A model generated the notes under the pieces. The model was not told where the DNA came from. It saw only the letters and a program-made list of their open reading frames with translations, and ran no database searches. From CAYMGQ01 sp964390055 (GTDB lineage Bacteria; Bacillota; Clostridia; Peptostreptococcales; Natronincolaceae), in assembly GCA_964390055.1 (NCBI GenBank), contig CAYMGQ010000010.1, forward strand, positions 1 through 64,000: DNA of 64,000 nt, in the 5' to 3' direction. A program made the position numbers and the translations under genes. This document shows, piece by piece, positions 1-8,665 of this stretch (positions within the stretch are counted from its first letter, which is position 1; each line of letters opens with the position of its first letter).

Positions 1-76
1 AATTATTCCTAAATATTTCTTATTTCACCTCTTGACTTTTAATAGTTAGTCTTTCATCAATAATTACTTATAGTCC

Positions 77-105
77 ATTATAAATTTATTTGCCAAAGAT
101 TACAA
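77..105 (-). promoter_or_regulatory. Candidate sigma-A promoter reading off the left edge
   Basis: On the minus strand TTGTAA (100-105) and TATAAT (77-82) are separated by 17 bases, a good housekeeping promoter match. Any transcript would start near 70 and leave the window at its left edge. A purine-rich AAGAGGTG lies at 26-33, but no ATG, GTG or TTG follows it inside the window. The remainder of 1-228 is very AT-rich and I see no gene in it. Confidence 0.45.
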
Positions 106-228
106 TAAAATAAAGCAATATCTATAATTATAATATCCTTTAATCCAATGTTTAAATCATAAATTAAAAATTACAAATTGAAATTAGGTTGCTATAATAA
201 TGTTATGTTAACTTTTAATATAAAAAAT

Positions 229-277
229 AATTTAATCCAGAAATATTAGGCTCTTTTCTTTATTTCTGGATTAAATT
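229..277 (-). terminator. Rho-independent terminator after the MerR-like gene
   Basis: Perfect 17-bp inverted repeat (arms 229-245 and 261-277, loop of 15). On the minus strand it is followed by a T-rich stretch with six consecutive T. It lies about 30 bases past the stop codon of the MerR-like gene and probably ends its transcript. The long, AT-rich stem is less GC-rich than typical terminators, so a processed or bidirectional hairpin is an alternative. Confidence 0.7.
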
Positions 278-308
278 AACAACTTGTTTTTCCTTTAATA
301 TTACAATA

Positions 309-905
309 CTACCTTTGACCGAAAATCTTAGCCAAAATAGATGTTTTTTTATTTTCTTCTCTCCTAAGTTTGTCTTTTAATTCCGCTAATTCGTAGGATT
401 TTTCTTTAACTTTCATTTTAAGTTTTGCATTTTCGCATATTAGAACATCTCTTTCTTGATTTATAATTTGATTTTGAAGTTCGTCAATCTTCATATTCAA
501 TTCCTCAAAACATTCCTCATAATCAATATTTTGAATATAATTGAAAATATCATTAAAAACATTATACAGGTCTTGGTCAGTGAGTTTAGATGGGTATAGA
601 TTTTCTCCCACTATTAAATCAGATACGGCGGTTTCAGCAAATATATCAGGGTTATAATTATCATCCAATTTTATCTCAGGTGACTTTAGTATTTGTTTTA
701 TCTGTTTATTTGTTAATCCCTTGTTTTTTAATGTTTTGATGTATCGAAATTCTTCTAATTCCTTATAGGAGAAAACTCTCCTATTGCTTTCGGTTCTTGG
801 TATATCTAATTCAAACTCTTTCTCATAATACCGTATAACATGAGGTTTAAATCCCACTATTTCTGAAGCCTCTTTAATTGAATATGTTTCATCGATTATC
901 TCCAT
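309..905 (-). CDS. MerR-type HTH protein with C-terminal coiled coil (RacA/DUF3967-like layout)
   Basis: A 198-aa protein. The N-terminal part (about residues 8-75) is a MerR winged helix: YSIKEASEIVG is the recognition helix region, HVIRYYEKEF the typical MerR signature, and RRVFSYKELEEF the wing. The middle is low-complexity and acidic. Residues about 125-185 are Glu/Lys/Leu-rich with heptad character, which predicts a coiled coil. The tail ends IFGQR. MerR HTH plus coiled coil occurs in the sporulation chromosome anchor RacA and in DUF3967 proteins, so a DNA-bridging role is possible but inferred. There is no Cys-rich metal-binding loop. An ATG 36 bases further upstream is possible, but AGGAGGTG sits just before the ATG at 905, which decides the start. 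It is followed by a terminator and appears monocistronic. Confidence 0.75.
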   Translation of the reverse strand: MEIIDETYSIKEASEIVGFKPHVIRYYEKEFELDIPRTESNRRVFSYKELEEFRYIKTLKNKGLTNKQIKQILKSPEIKLDDNYNPDIFAETAVSDLIVGENLYPSKLTDQDLYNVFNDIFNYIQNIDYEECFEELNMKIDELQNQIINQERDVLICENAKLKMKVKEKSYELAELKDKLRREENKKTSILAKIFGQR

Positions 906-1053
906 GTTTTCACCTCCTAAAGATTTCTTCAATATCTTCATGAGGATGTCCTTTGTACTTTAGAAATAATCGTCATACAAATTCAGTCATTTTCTATTCA
1001 TATTAAAAGATTTCGGACAAAATTAATCATAAGTTATAGTATATAATCAATAA

Positions 1054-2058
1054 TTATTCTAATTCGATTTTTTTAACCAACATTTTTTTAAGCAATTCCA
1101 TAGCATTCACAATATCTGTTAAGAAAACCATTTCGCAATTGCTATGTATATACCTACAAGGTATTGATAAGACTCCGGTAGGCACACCTAGCCTAGTTAA
1201 GTGAATTGCTCCTCCATCAGTACCCCCAAATTCCAAAACCTCTAGTTGATAGGGTATTGAATTGCTTTCTGCAGTCTTCACCATAAAATCTTTGATTAAT
1301 GGGTGACATAATATGGAGTTATCTTTAACTTTAACTGCTGGTCCAGATCCTAACTCCACTGCCATTGGTAGACATTTTGGCGTATCACCTGTAGCCGTTA
1401 CATCAAGCGCAATCCCGTAATCTGGATCAATAGCAAAGGCAGCAGTTTTAGCTCCTCTTAAACCTACCTCCTCCTGAACAGTAAATACAAAATACAAATC
1501 ATTTTCAGCAGTTACTAATTTTTTTAGAGTTTCTATTAATATATAACAACCTATCCTATCATCTAAGGCATGGGAAATAATTTTATTGTCATCAATTATA
1601 ACTTCACCATGATATGTACAGACGTCTCCTATTGATACCCTTTTTTCTGCATCCTTCCTACTATTAGCCCCTATATCAATATAGAGTTTTTCTAAGGTTA
1701 GGTCCTTTAGATTTTCAATCCTTTCACTAGCGATTACACCTACCGTACCATTTCTAAAAATCACTTTTTGTGATAAAGCAATAGAAGGTGAAAAGCCCCC
1801 AATATTAGTAAATCTTATATAACCCTTGTCATCAATATGTGTAACCATAAGCCCTATTTGATCCATATGGGCTGCTAGCATAATTTTGGGCCCATCAGCT
1901 TTCTTCCTTGCTATTAGATTGCCTAACTTATCCACGAATATTTCATCAACGTAGTTTGTAATTTCCTCTTTAATTAATTCCCTAATGGCAAATTCATTCC
2001 CTGAAGGGGAGTGGGTCAACAGTAATCTTTTTACCAAGTCTTGATCTATTTTTTTCAT
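1054..2058 (-). CDS. M42 family metallo-aminopeptidase (first of three paralogs)
   Basis: A 334-aa cytosolic aminopeptidase of the M42/FrvX (TET, YsdC) family, which trims N-terminal residues from oligopeptides with a dinuclear metal centre. The expected ligands are visible: His64 in AAHMDQIG, Asp166 in ALDDRIG (bridging), the catalytic Glu196 and Glu197 in QEEVGLRGA, Asp219 in IALDV, and His305 in IPCRYIHS. Length is normal for the family. Its ATG overlaps the stop of the upstream paralog by one base (TAATG), so the two are translationally coupled. It is the last gene of a cheR - M42 - M42 - M42 row. Substrate preference cannot be read from the sequence; endoglucanase-type annotations of this family are historical. 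Confidence 0.9.
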   Translation of the reverse strand: MKKIDQDLVKRLLLTHSPSGNEFAIRELIKEEITNYVDEIFVDKLGNLIARKKADGPKIMLAAHMDQIGLMVTHIDDKGYIRFTNIGGFSPSIALSQKVIFRNGTVGVIASERIENLKDLTLEKLYIDIGANSRKDAEKRVSIGDVCTYHGEVIIDDNKIISHALDDRIGCYILIETLKKLVTAENDLYFVFTVQEEVGLRGAKTAAFAIDPDYGIALDVTATGDTPKCLPMAVELGSGPAVKVKDNSILCHPLIKDFMVKTAESNSIPYQLEVLEFGGTDGGAIHLTRLGVPTGVLSIPCRYIHSNCEMVFLTDIVNAMELLKKMLVKKIELE

Positions 2059-3080
2059 TATACTATACCTCCCTTGCTAATATCCTCAATATATTTTTTA
2101 ATTAATTTCTTTGTGTTATTTAAATCAGTCCTACTCAGAACTGAAATTGGAGAATGAATATATCTGCACGGAACAGCCAGGGATATACAGGGGGTACCAG
2201 TATTGGCTAAATGAAATTTCCCCGCATCATTCCCCCCAAAGGATGTTCTCCTATATTGCCAGGGAATATTATTGTTTTCAGCCGTTTCTACTATGGATTT
2301 TATGAACCTATTCTGATAAATAGAGGTTCTATCCATAATAGAAATTGCGGGGCCCTTACCTATAGTAGTCACATGAAAATGTGGCTCTATATCCCCCACA
2401 TCAGAACAAGTTGTTCCCTCTAAAACTATTACTAAGTCTGCTTGGAGTTTATTTGCTGCAATTTCTGCCCCTCTTAACCCTACTTCCTCTTGTGCAGTAA
2501 ATATACCCGTTACATTTACAGGTAGGTCCTCTTGTAATATATTAATTAATATATTACATCCTACCCGATTATCTAGTGCTTTTGCCTTTACCATATTATT
2601 TCCAAATTCTATATACTTACTATCAAAACAAATATAATCTCCCACAGAAACATGTTTTTCCGACTCTTCCTTTGATTTTGACCCGATATCTATATATAAA
2701 TTGTCATAATCCAAGGCCTTATCTCTCTCATCAGGTTTCTGTAAATGAATAGCCTTGGCCCCTATAACCCCCGGTATCTTATTTTCACCAATAAGAACAA
2801 CCTTTGATACTAAAATTCTATTATCAATTCCACCAACGGGTACAAATCTTATTAAACCAGAATCTTCTATCCCCTTAACCATAAAACCTACCTCATCCAT
2901 ATGGGCTGTAATGGCAATATGGTAGGGAGATTTGTTTGATTTTTTATCTACAATTACATTACCAATAACATCAATTTCAATGTTGTCGACAGTACTTTCT
3001 AATTCATTTATAATAATATTTCTGACCTCTTTTTCAAAAGCTGAAACACCAATAGCATTGGTTAATCTTTCTAACACCAT
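2058..3080 (-). CDS. M42 family metallo-aminopeptidase (second paralog)
   Basis: A 340-aa M42 peptidase. Ligands seen are His60 in TAHMDEVG, Asp170 in KALDNRVG, Glu198/Glu199 in QEEVGLRGA and His309 in VPCRYIHS. The fifth position, Asp in the neighbouring paralogs, is Glu221 here (VLEGTT), so the metal site and specificity may differ. The start is supported by GGAGGGAT about 8 bases upstream of ATG. The gene overlaps the upstream paralog by 10 bases and the downstream one by 1, so all three are probably made from one mRNA. TET peptidases form tetrahedral dodecamers, in archaea sometimes mixed from paralogs; mixing here is only an inference. Confidence 0.9.
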   Translation of the reverse strand: MVLERLTNAIGVSAFEKEVRNIIINELESTVDNIEIDVIGNVIVDKKSNKSPYHIAITAHMDEVGFMVKGIEDSGLIRFVPVGGIDNRILVSKVVLIGENKIPGVIGAKAIHLQKPDERDKALDYDNLYIDIGSKSKEESEKHVSVGDYICFDSKYIEFGNNMVKAKALDNRVGCNILINILQEDLPVNVTGIFTAQEEVGLRGAEIAANKLQADLVIVLEGTTCSDVGDIEPHFHVTTIGKGPAISIMDRTSIYQNRFIKSIVETAENNNIPWQYRRTSFGGNDAGKFHLANTGTPCISLAVPCRYIHSPISVLSRTDLNNTKKLIKKYIEDISKGGIV

Positions 3081-4126
3081 GATAAGAATCCCTCCATATC
3101 AACCCCATTTAGTTCCATAATAAATTTGGCTAATAATTCTCCTGTTTTTTCTATATCTGCTAGGCTTATTGTTTCCACGGAAGTATGCATGTATCTTAGC
3201 GGGATCGAAAGAAGGCCTGTGGCAACGCCATCACGCGAAATCTGCATAGATCTAGCATCTGTTCCCGTAGGAGCAGGTGCTATTTCAATTTGATAGTCAA
3301 TATATGCTTTCTTGGCTGCTTGCCTAAGTTTATTAAATACATTAGGGTGTATATTTACACCTGTAGCAATTGCTGGGCCTTTATCTATTTCAATGGTATC
3401 AAATTTGTTTAAATCCGGTGTAAATCCAAATCCTACATCAATGGCCACACCTATATGTGGGTTAATACCATATGTTGATGTAATAGCCCCCCTAGTTCCC
3501 ACTTCTTCCTGTGCCGTGGCAACGCAATAAACATCTAAATCATGTTGGAAGCTCTGTAGCTCTTTTAAGCAAATATAAAGTGAGGCTATCCCGGCCCGGT
3601 CATCCAAAGCCTTGCCTGCTACTCTATCATTTAGTAAAAAATTCAAATCCCTTTTAATCGTTATAATATCACCTATTTTAATAAGTTTTTCAACTTGATC
3701 TTTATCAAGTCCCACATCTATTGTTAAATCTTCCATTTTGAGTGAGTTTTTTCTTTCCTCAGTTGTGGTTAAATGAGGTGGCTTGGCCCCTATCACCCCA
3801 AATATTTTTTCTTGTCCATGAATAATAATTTCTTGCCCTAAAAGAGTTCTTTGATCTATACCCCCAACATTTGTAAACTTAACAAAACCCTTTTCATCAA
3901 TTTTTGTAACCATAAGGCCAATTTCATCCATGTGGGCAGCCAACATAAGTCTTTTGTCTTTTCCAGCCTTTCCCCTTTTAATGCAAATAACATTCCCTAG
4001 GGCATCAGTTTTTATTTCATCAACGTATTTTGCAAATCTTTTTTTAATAATTTCCGCAACTTCTGTTTCATATCCAGAAACCCCTGATGCCTCGGTTAAT
4101 TCTATCATCAATTCTTTCAGTTCCAT
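3071..4126 (-). CDS. M42 family metallo-aminopeptidase (third paralog)
   Basis: A 351-aa M42 peptidase, the first of the three to be translated. Ligand positions are His65 in AAHMDEIG, Asp175 in KALDDRAG, Glu207/Glu208 in QEEVGTRGA, Asp230 in AIDVGFG and His314 in PLRYMHT. Two departures from its neighbours are visible: RYMHT instead of RYIHS, and APAPTGTDAR instead of FGG-D-G in the substrate-side segment, which hints at a different specificity pocket. A longer frame begins 27 bases upstream, but AAAGGAAG lies correctly in front of the ATG at 4126. It starts 23 bases after the cheR stop, so it is likely co-transcribed with cheR. Confidence 0.9.
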   Translation of the reverse strand: MELKELMIELTEASGVSGYETEVAEIIKKRFAKYVDEIKTDALGNVICIKRGKAGKDKRLMLAAHMDEIGLMVTKIDEKGFVKFTNVGGIDQRTLLGQEIIIHGQEKIFGVIGAKPPHLTTTEERKNSLKMEDLTIDVGLDKDQVEKLIKIGDIITIKRDLNFLLNDRVAGKALDDRAGIASLYICLKELQSFQHDLDVYCVATAQEEVGTRGAITSTYGINPHIGVAIDVGFGFTPDLNKFDTIEIDKGPAIATGVNIHPNVFNKLRQAAKKAYIDYQIEIAPAPTGTDARSMQISRDGVATGLLSIPLRYMHTSVETISLADIEKTGELLAKFIMELNGVDMEGFLSWC

Positions 4127-4149
4127 ATATGGCAACTTCCTTTCTATTA

Positions 4150-4923
4150 TCAAGACAATTTTGTATAAAAAAAAGTTTTTACCGGGGTTAATTTATAGCG
4201 GTGGGGTAATATAATTTGTTCTGTACTACCAACGAATAATACACCATCATCATTTAAAGCTCGATAAAATTTATGGTACATTTCATTTTTTGTCTCTTCT
4301 GTAAAATAAATCATTACATTCCTACATATAATTAAATCGCAATCATTGGGATAATTATCCTCTAAGAGGTTATGATGTTGAAATATAACTTTGTTTTTTA
4401 TCTCACTAGATATACTATAGTTTTCTCCTTCTTTTTTAAAATATTTATTAATAAATTCATTTGGTAAATTTTCCAGGCTCTTTTTTACATAAAGTCCTTT
4501 TTTCGCCTTTGCAATGGCTTCCCTATCAATATCTGATGCTAATATTTCAATTTGATTCATTGGCAAAAATCTAGTAAGTAACATGGCTATGGAGTAAGGC
4601 TCCTCACCTGTTGAGGATGCAGCACTCCAAACCTTGAGTTTTCGTCCTGTTTTAATCAGGTTAGGTAGTATTTCTCTTTCTAAGACATCCCATTGTTGGG
4701 GATTCCTATAAAATTCCGATACATTTATTGTTAAATAATTAATAAATTCTTCAAGCAATAATTTGTTTTTATTTAAGGCCTGGTAATACTCATCATAAGA
4801 CCTATAACCATTCCTATTTATTAAAGATTCTATCCTTCTTTTCATTTGTCTCTCTTTATAACTTGATAAATTAATTCCAATTTTTTTATATATCCTCTCC
4901 TTAAAAACTTCATATCCCCTCAA
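4150..4923 (-). CDS. cheR: CheR-type chemotaxis protein methyltransferase
   Basis: S-adenosylmethionine-dependent glutamate methyltransferase that modifies chemoreceptors for adaptation, opposing CheB/CheD. About 257 aa. The N-terminal helical CheR_N domain is followed by NVSEFYRNP (about 67-75), the SAM-binding SAASSTGEEPYS (about 100), ASDIDREAI, and CDLIICRNVMIYF. There is no TPR extension. GTG at 4932 is possible, but GGGAG lies 8 bases upstream of the TTG at 4923, which I prefer. The gene is separated from the main che operon (53624-58354) by about 49 kb and sits just after rpsA and before three M42 peptidases. Confidence 0.88.
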   Translation of the reverse strand: MRGYEVFKERIYKKIGINLSSYKERQMKRRIESLINRNGYRSYDEYYQALNKNKLLLEEFINYLTINVSEFYRNPQQWDVLEREILPNLIKTGRKLKVWSAASSTGEEPYSIAMLLTRFLPMNQIEILASDIDREAIAKAKKGLYVKKSLENLPNEFINKYFKKEGENYSISSEIKNKVIFQHHNLLEDNYPNDCDLIICRNVMIYFTEETKNEMYHKFYRALNDDGVLFVGSTEQIILPHRYKLTPVKTFFYTKLS

Positions 4924-4980
4924 TTTTATCACTCCCTAGCACATTATCTGTATATTTTTTGATTTAGAAAAATAAAGAGT

Positions 4981-6159
4981 CTAGGACTCTTCATTTTCTT
5001 CATCATTAATATTATTTTGAATTTCTAAATTTAATACATCCCCTATTTTAACTTCTTCTTCATCTTCAACATGATCATTTGTTGATTCTTCAACCTCATC
5101 GAGTGCTGCTAATATGCTTAAGCTTATACGTTTCGCTTCTTTATCTATACCCAATATTTTTACTTTTACCCTTTCATTTAGCTCTAAAACATCCGAAGGT
5201 TTAGCTATATGTTCCTCTCTAATTTGGGAAATATGAACCAGCCCATCTAAGCCAGGTTCTAACTCTACAAAGGCTCCAAAATCCAACATTTTTACTACCT
5301 TACCCTCTACGATATCTCCCTCGTTATAGTTAGTATCTACATGCTCCCATGGTTCAGGCAGTGTGTTTTTAAGACTTAATGAAATTCTTTCGGTTGATTC
5401 GTCAAAATCCAAGACTTCTACTTCTAGCTTATCACCGATTTCTAAAATCTCAGATGGATGTTCTACCCTGCCCCATGATATTTCAGATATGTGAATTAAA
5501 CCATCAATTCCACCAATATCCACGAAGGCTCCAAAATTTGTAATTTGCTTAATTTCTCCTTCTATTCTTTTACCTACTTCTAATTCTTCAAATATCTCCT
5601 TTTTTCTTTCCGCCATTTCCTTTTCTAATACTACCCTTCTGGATAATACTACCTTATTTTTTCTACGATCAAATTCAATGATCTTAGCATCAAAACTTTC
5701 TCCTATAAAGCTATTTAGATTATCAACATATCTGTCGGATAGTTGACTTGCTGGTATAAAGCATCTTATTCCCTTAGATAGAGCTATAACACCACCTCGT
5801 ACTACTTCTATTACCTTTGTATTAATTAATGATTCAGAATCATTAATTTCCTCAAGATCCTGCCAACCTTTTTCTATGTCTACCTTTTTCTTAGAGAGTA
5901 AAACATTTCCTTCTCCATCGTCTAATTTCATGACATATACTTTGATTTCATCTCCTATTTCAACAAGTTCACTAGGATCTAAGCTAGTATCATTAGATAT
6001 CTCGTCCCTTGGTATCACACCATCGGCCTTATATCCTAAATTTACAAATATTTCATTCTTTGTTACATTAATTACATTACCAGTTACTATATCTCCCCTA
6101 TACAATTTCACCATAGTTTTCTCTATTTCTTCCATTAGATTTTCCATTTCATTATTCAT
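4981..6159 (-). CDS. rpsA: S1 RNA-binding domain protein (RpsA-like)
   Basis: A 392-aa protein with four S1/OB domains (about residues 20-90, 105-172, 190-262 and 277-350) and an acidic C-terminal tail. Domains three and four carry the strong signatures GAFVDIGGIDGLIHISEISW and GAFVELEPGLDGLVHISQI. Firmicute RpsA/YpfD-type proteins have about four S1 repeats, fewer than the six of Gram-negative S1, and their essential ribosomal role is less clear. AAGGAGG 8 bases before the ATG fixes the start. It follows ispH by 22 bases; the order cmk - ispH - rpsA is common in Clostridia, where ispH and the S1 gene are sometimes fused. They are separate here. Confidence 0.9.
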   Translation of the reverse strand: MNNEMENLMEEIEKTMVKLYRGDIVTGNVINVTKNEIFVNLGYKADGVIPRDEISNDTSLDPSELVEIGDEIKVYVMKLDDGEGNVLLSKKKVDIEKGWQDLEEINDSESLINTKVIEVVRGGVIALSKGIRCFIPASQLSDRYVDNLNSFIGESFDAKIIEFDRRKNKVVLSRRVVLEKEMAERKKEIFEELEVGKRIEGEIKQITNFGAFVDIGGIDGLIHISEISWGRVEHPSEILEIGDKLEVEVLDFDESTERISLSLKNTLPEPWEHVDTNYNEGDIVEGKVVKMLDFGAFVELEPGLDGLVHISQIREEHIAKPSDVLELNERVKVKILGIDKEAKRISLSILAALDEVEESTNDHVEDEEEVKIGDVLNLEIQNNINDEENEES

Positions 6160-6181
6160 CTTAGTTGCCTCCTTAGCTTAA

Positions 6182-7024
6182 TTATATATTATTTAGTGTA
6201 TGGATGATTTCACTTATAATCCATTTTGGTGTAGATGCTCCTGCTGTTACACCAACAACTCTATACTGTTTTAATTTGTCAAGGGGTAAATCCTCGACTG
6301 TTTCAACATGGTATGTTGACTGGGGTCTAATTTTTTTACAAATTGAAACAAGCTTCTGTGTATTTGAGCTATGGTGACCTCCAATTACAACCATGGCTTC
6401 TACCTCTTGGGATAGCTTTTTTGCTGCTGATTGCCTCTCCTTGGTCGCAAGACAAATCGTGTTAAATTTTTCTATTTTACTACTATAGTTTTTTAATTTT
6501 TCACTTATTTCTTTATATTGCTTTACGGGCATAGTTGTTTGAACGACAACGCATATTTTGTCGGATTTAGGAAAATCTTCTAGATCTTCACAATTATTTA
6601 TTATTATTGCCTGATTATCACACCACCCATTAATTCCTATAACTTCTGGATGTTCGGGGTCTCCAATAATTACAATTTTATAGCCCTTGTTATAGTAGTC
6701 CTCAGCTAAATTTTGTATCCGCTTGACGAAGGGGCAGGTGACATCTATAATATTAATGCCCCTATCTCTGGCTGTTTCTAAAATTGCCTTGGGAACTCCA
6801 TGGGATCTAATTATGACTGTACCCTTGTTGATATCATCAATATTTTCAATTACTTGAATACCTTGTTTTGATAGACTATCTACTACCTGCTCATTATGTA
6901 TAAGTGGGCCCAAGGAATAGATATTACTCTTCTGGGTCCTTTTTTTAAGTTCTTCTAACGTAGTAGTTATAGCTTTTTCAACTCCAAAACAGAATCCAGA
7001 ATATTCAGCTAGCTTCACCCTCAT
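6182..7024 (-). CDS. ispH: 4-hydroxy-3-methylbut-2-enyl diphosphate reductase
   Basis: Last enzyme of the MEP isoprenoid pathway, a 4Fe-4S protein that reduces HMBPP to IPP and DMAPP. 280 aa, normal length. The three cluster cysteines are Cys12 (GFCFGV), Cys97 (DVTCPFV) and Cys191 (TICLATK). Substrate-binding His43, His75 (RSHGVP) and His125, and the C-terminal TAGASTPKWI, are present. Its ATG overlaps the cmk stop by four bases (ATGA), so it is coupled to cmk. The other MEP genes in this window, dxr and ispG, lie 35 kb away. Confidence 0.96.
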   Translation of the reverse strand: MRVKLAEYSGFCFGVEKAITTTLEELKKRTQKSNIYSLGPLIHNEQVVDSLSKQGIQVIENIDDINKGTVIIRSHGVPKAILETARDRGINIIDVTCPFVKRIQNLAEDYYNKGYKIVIIGDPEHPEVIGINGWCDNQAIIINNCEDLEDFPKSDKICVVVQTTMPVKQYKEISEKLKNYSSKIEKFNTICLATKERQSAAKKLSQEVEAMVVIGGHHSSNTQKLVSICKKIRPQSTYHVETVEDLPLDKLKQYRVVGVTAGASTPKWIISEIIHTLNNI

Positions 7025-7683
7025 GATCCGCCTCCAATATTAATTAATTGCAAAATCTTATTTACTAGCTCATTTATGCTTAACTCCGTTGTGTCAATTT
7101 CAATTGCATCCTGTGCCTTAATCAAAGGGGCAAACTTTCTTTCAGAATCTATTTTATCTCTCTTAGCTATAGATAGTTTTATATCCTTTAAATCCACATT
7201 TTGACCTTTTTTTATTTCCTCTAAATATCTTCTTTTTGCTCTTTCTTCAACGGAAGCAATTAAGAAAAATTTTTTATCTGCCTGGGGCAAAACATGGGAA
7301 CCTATGTCTCTACCATCCATTATGACACTATTGCTTGATGCAATTCTCCTTTGTTGGTCGACTAAAACTCTCCTAACACCAGGTATTCGGGCAATATATG
7401 ATACCTTTGAATTTACCTCTTGGCATCTTAATTCCTTATCAAGCAACCTGTCATTAAGATATAAATTTCCATCACGAAAATCTATTCTTACATTTTTAGC
7501 CAAGTTGATTATATCCCCATGCTTGTTTATATCGACTTGTGACTCAATTGCTTTATAGGTAATAGCCCTATACATAGCACCTGTATCTATATACATAATC
7601 CCTAAGCGCCTAGATAGCTCCCTAGCAATGGTACTTTTCCCTGCCCCGGCCGGTCCATCGATGGCAATTCGAATATTTTCCAA
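7021..7683 (-). CDS. cmk: Cytidylate kinase
   Basis: Phosphorylates CMP and dCMP with ATP. The open frame extends to 7809, but the kinase fold begins at the TTG at 7683, preceded by GGAGGGAA with good spacing. This gives 220 aa, the usual size; the extra 42 residues match nothing in the family. The P-loop DGPAGAGKST is at about 9-18, YIDTGAMYRA follows, MDGRDIGSHVLP is the CMP-binding region, and the basic RAKRRYLEEIKKG forms the lid. First gene of the cmk-ispH-rpsA operon. The 234 bases upstream (7684-7917) are AT-rich, contain a short CCACC/GGTGG hairpin near 7712-7728 and several TATAAT-like hexamers, but no promoter I would commit to. Confidence 0.94.
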   Translation of the reverse strand: MENIRIAIDGPAGAGKSTIARELSRRLGIMYIDTGAMYRAITYKAIESQVDINKHGDIINLAKNVRIDFRDGNLYLNDRLLDKELRCQEVNSKVSYIARIPGVRRVLVDQQRRIASSNSVIMDGRDIGSHVLPQADKKFFLIASVEERAKRRYLEEIKKGQNVDLKDIKLSIAKRDKIDSERKFAPLIKAQDAIEIDTTELSINELVNKILQLINIGGGS

Positions 7684-7917
7684 TAGTATTCCCTCCAATA
7701 AAATATTGAAACCACCAAAAGGGTGGCTACAATAGGTAAGCACCTGGATGAAAACATATGCTATTAGAATTATATAATAATTTTCCCAATTACTCAAGTA
7801 AACTTGCAATTGATATTATAATCAGCATGTAAGATAAAATATAGGCCAGTTTTTAAAAGCTAATTATATTATATATCATTGGATAAAGATTAAAAAACCT
7901 AGGATTATGCTTTGCCT

Positions 7918-8532
7918 TTAATTATGATATTTAATATGATAAGTATCATTATAATTTAACAACAGGGGCCCATAATGCCTAAATTCAATAATGTTCAAAC
8001 TAGCATTTTCTATTTTTAATCTATAATATCCCGACAAATTCATACCTAAAATATTCAATAGCAATAATTTTATTATTGAGCTGTGACTAACTAATAATAT
8101 CCTATTTATATTGCAATCTTCTATTAACAGATCCACAAAAGCTACTATTCTTTTCTGTGCAGTCGACAATTCCTCCCCGTTAGGGATTCTAACCTTTTGT
8201 GGTGCCTCCCTCCATAATTGAAATTCCTTAGGATATTTCTTGATTATCTGATTATTAGTTAATCCCTCCCATAAACCAAAATTTATTTCATTTAAGTTTA
8301 CATTATAATATAAAGGTAATTTTAACTTTTTGTTAATAATTTTAGCAGTGGAACTAGCCCTTTTAAGCATACTACTATAAATAACTCCAATATTTTCATC
8401 TAATAGGCGACTTGCTAATAATCCCCCTTGTTGCCTTCCCAGTTGTGTTAATTTAGAATCTTTAATTCCTTGAGTTTTGCCCCGTAAATTCCACTCTGTT
8501 TCCCCGTGCCTGACTATATAAATTCTTTTCAT
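7918..8532 (-). CDS. Histidine phosphatase family protein (GpmB/CobC-like)
   Basis: A 204-aa member of the branch-2 phosphoglycerate mutase/acid phosphatase superfamily. The phosphohistidine motif RHGETEWN is at 8-15 (His9), the acid/base segment NFGLWEGLTN is near 85, and the second catalytic His is in LLVSHSSI near 149. Such proteins include CobC, GpmB and broad phosphatases; without cobalamin genes nearby I would not assign alpha-ribazole phosphatase. The start is an ATG with AGGT about 10 bases ahead. It stands alone after the RpiR gene, separated by a terminator. Confidence 0.85.
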   Translation of the reverse strand: MKRIYIVRHGETEWNLRGKTQGIKDSKLTQLGRQQGGLLASRLLDENIGVIYSSMLKRASSTAKIINKKLKLPLYYNVNLNEINFGLWEGLTNNQIIKKYPKEFQLWREAPQKVRIPNGEELSTAQKRIVAFVDLLIEDCNINRILLVSHSSIIKLLLLNILGMNLSGYYRLKIENASLNIIEFRHYGPLLLNYNDTYHIKYHN

Positions 8533-8584
8533 ATATATTAACCTGCCTTTACTAGCCCAATTGGATATTTATGATGCTATTTGT

Positions 8585-8615
8585 ATTATAGTAAATTTGC
8601 TAGTTCCATATACAA
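8585..8615 (-). promoter_or_regulatory. Weak candidate promoter for the histidine phosphatase gene
   Basis: TATAAT (8585-8590) with TTGTAT (8610-8615) 19 bases upstream on the minus strand. The -10 is perfect but the spacing is longer than the usual 17. It lies between the terminator of the upstream gene and the phosphatase start, where a promoter is expected. Confidence 0.35.
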
Positions 8616-8635
8616 TTGCTTAAATAAATATATAT

Positions 8636-8663
8636 AAAAACACCTAAAAATTTAGGTGTTTTT
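8636..8663 (-). terminator. Rho-independent terminator after the RpiR gene
   Basis: Near-perfect hairpin with 13-base arms (8636-8648 and 8651-8663), core CACCTAAA/TTTAGGTG, flanked by A5 on one side and T5 on the other. It begins 3 bases beyond the stop of the RpiR-type regulator gene. The symmetrical A/T flanks would let it work in both directions. Confidence 0.85.
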
Positions 8664-8665
8664 CA

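Noticed and set aside
1..35. Start of another minus-strand gene with AAGAGGTG at 26-33
   Set aside because: No start codon occurs between the putative ribosome site and the window edge, so only the promoter is reported.
1054..4126. Three M42 frames as pieces of one broken gene
   Set aside because: Each is full length with its own complete set of metal-site motifs, so they are true paralogs.
7684..7809. 42-residue N-terminal extension of cytidylate kinase
   Set aside because: Not part of the kinase family; the TTG at 7683 has a proper ribosome site.
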